A stretch of DNA of 20,827 nt from CALMFT01 sp035333525. Its GTDB lineage: Bacteria; Patescibacteriota; Gracilibacteria; Absconditabacterales; Absconditicoccaceae. Positions 19,467 to 20,827 of the stretch are shown here, in pieces (position 1 is the first letter of the stretch; each line of letters opens with the position of its first letter). The notes beneath the pieces were generated by a model. That model was given only the letters and a program-made list of their open reading frames with translations, ran no database searches and was not told the DNA's origin. The stretch spans positions 1-20,827 of the forward strand of contig DAOQQF010000019.1 of assembly GCA_035333525.1 (NCBI GenBank), in the 5' to 3' direction. The position numbers and the translations under genes were made by a program.

Positions 19467-20546
19467 ATGAGTATCAATGAAAAACAAGTACTTCCAGATG
19501 TATGATGAGAAACACCGTCTCACTATGATTTACTGCTTTTAAAAAAAGCCATTATTGGTGATGCATTATCAAGTCTGACCAACCATATCGATAAGAATAA
19601 TCTTCCTCCAAACAATATTGTCAGACATTTTGATTGGAATGATCTCGCTTTGACTACTATTCAGAGACAGTATCTAGATATCATGTCTACTCCAGCATAT
19701 CGATCCACCTATTACAATTACCTAGAAAAATACCACCCAATTATTGACGATAAAAATACTCATATAAAAAATGATGATACCTATGTAGATTTTGCATGAT
19801 GTGCTCCATTTGCAACGGCTATGGAACATGCTTTTTGTATGGCTGATGGTATGACACTTCCACTTAATAAACCATGATCTACGTGGGAACTCAATAGGAA
19901 TTTTGGTAGTATTAAGAATAACTATAGGGTAGAATGATGGAGTTCTTTTAACCTGGATACACTAAAAGCTCTTCCTGATGGCACTATCCTTACCGCACAG
20001 TATGACAACAGTAGATATAAAGAGTATGGACCAACTCATTCTTTAGTAAAGACTGAGTTATGATTGATACATTTGTTTCATGAAGACATGATAGTGTCAC
20101 CATGGTCACTGATCAAGCCCAAAACCGATAAACACGGTAATCAAACTACCACATGATTTGCCCTCAATACTGGCTTGAAAGCAAATGGTACAGCACGTAT
20201 TGAGTGATTTACTCTGGTATGATGATCATCTATGATTGTGCCTATCTATGATACATCGGCCAATAAGATAGGAATAAAATTGAGAAATGAATATACTGTT
20301 ACCTGTACCAAACCAATGTCTGCTCGATGATTTGCAGAGTTGGTTGCTCAAAGTTTGTCGATACCACATGCGGCAGTTTGTATGTTACTCCAGCATCAAA
20401 ATACCATGAAGTGACTTGATACTATTTCAAGTAATTGGACGTTGACTACACTGGGGTCACAAACTATCAAAGACAATGAATGAGTTCAAATTACAACTAT
20501 TCGTGAAGGCGTTTCATACGCTCCACAAAGATCACAACGCTCTTAG
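19467..20546 (+). CDS. hypothetical protein, possible Cys/His hydrolase-like
   Basis: A 359-residue protein with TGA as Gly, starting at ATG 19467 without a Shine-Dalgarno sequence. No family is recognised with confidence. The stretch TYVDFAGCAPFATAM puts Cys112 at the start of a helix, and GPTHSLVKTELG places His191 about 80 residues later on a strand. That order and spacing are reminiscent of NlpC/P60 or CHAP-type cysteine peptidases or amidases. The C-terminal part (YTVTCTKPMSARGFAELVAQ, then SLSIPHAAVCMLL, and LTTLGSQTI) could be a divergent LysM-like repeat, which would fit a cell-wall role. No signal peptide is visible, so a peptidoglycan target would need another export route. One TGTCTGACA motif lies at its start. 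Both readings are tentative. Confidence 0.65.
19619..19627 (-). repeat. TGTCTGACA motif (single)
   Basis: Exact copy on the minus strand, read as I-V-R-H in the gene starting at 19467. The same peptide occurs at the copy at 2324. Confidence 0.65.
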
Positions 20547-20573
20547 TTCTCTTTTGATACTTAATTGGTATTA
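20547..20573. repeat. 27-bp direct repeat, copy 2
   Basis: It matches the copy at 23-49 in 26 of 27 bases. It fills the entire gap between the TAG at 20544-20546 and the ATG at 20577. It contains an extended -10-like TGG-TATTAT (20567-20574), but that lies only two bases before the ATG, so a simple promoter reading would start transcription inside the gene. Confidence 0.6.
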
Positions 20574-20576
20574 TCT

Positions 20577-20827
20577 ATGAAACAACTATATCTCCATCTT
20601 TATGAACAAGAACTTACTACTGAGAAAGTACCTCAGAGCTTTGATCTTGAATACAAAAAAGCACTTCAGCAATTGCTTCATGAGTGTCAAGGTAAAAATG
20701 ATCAGGTAAGTAAAGATTTGATTGCGATGTGTCAAGTAGAGCTTAAACGCTTTTATGATGAGGTACAAAAGCCACCACTTTTTGAGCCTTTACCCAAAAA
20801 GAGAAGTGACAACAATCGTCGTACTAT
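20577..20827 (+). CDS. hypothetical protein, 3' end outside the window
   Basis: The first 83 residues are visible and open to the window edge. The sequence is charged and helical (LYLHLYEQELTTEKV, FDLEYKKALQQLLHE, CQVELKRFYDEV), ending in a basic stretch with KKRSDNNRR. There is no signal peptide and no family is recognised. The start follows the 27-bp repeat directly and lies 30 bp after the stop of the previous gene, so it is probably co-transcribed. Confidence 0.6.
   Translation, partial: MKQLYLHLYEQELTTEKVPQSFDLEYKKALQQLLHECQGKNDQVSKDLIAMCQVELKRFYDEVQKPPLFEPLPKKRSDNNRRT

Overview
The window is AT-rich bacterial DNA that only makes sense if UGA is read as glycine (genetic code 25), which points to the Absconditabacteria (SR1)/Gracilibacteria branch of the Patescibacteria (CPR). 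Under the standard code most genes fall into short fragments. With TGA as Gly they become long, well-formed proteins, and TGA falls exactly on invariant glycines: the second Walker A and the DTAG motif of Der, the Walker A of a TraG/VirD4-like ATPase, the lipobox of a lipoprotein and the GPGGWG loop of RNase HI. All coordinates below use TAA and TAG as the only stops.

Layout. (1) 114-1199 (+): a protein with an HExxH zinc-protease motif. (2) 1333-1923 (-): a DUF937-type protein, convergent with it. (3) 2015-2086 (-): tRNA-Arg with anticodon UCG. (4) 2256-8844 (+): a probable three-gene operon encoding a secreted protein with lamin-tail-like and PKD-like domains, a TPR-like lipoprotein, and an SbcC/Rad50-like ABC ATPase with an unusual hook. 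(5) 9052-12762 (+): a 1236-residue S-layer protein with SLH-like repeats, followed by a strong intrinsic terminator. It uses TGA only once. (6) 12964-13483 (+): a BrnT-like toxin and a short, possibly truncated antitoxin. (7) 13574-15440 (+): RNase HI and the ribosome-assembly GTPase Der. (8) 15444-18563 (-): a 1039-residue TraG/VirD4/HerA-like DNA-pumping ATPase whose C-terminus is an S1 domain. Its stop lies 3 bp from that of der. (9) 18746 to the window end (+): three accessory genes, the first with a good sigma70 promoter placed so that the mRNA would be leaderless.

How the parts relate. Cell-surface and envelope genes (S-layer protein, lipoprotein, LTD/PKD protein) and DNA-handling genes (SbcC-like, TraG-like, RNase HI) are interleaved. 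This fits an episymbiont with a reduced genome that depends on surface contact and DNA import. The least expected feature is a 9-mer, TGTCTGACA, found 12 times in either orientation, in several reading frames, in tandem and in inverted pairs. It occurs only in the accessory genes and is absent from the S-layer, RNase HI, Der and TraG-like genes. It behaves like a DNA-level signal such as an uptake sequence, Chi-like site or binding site. No CRISPR array, insertion sequence or rRNA was seen.
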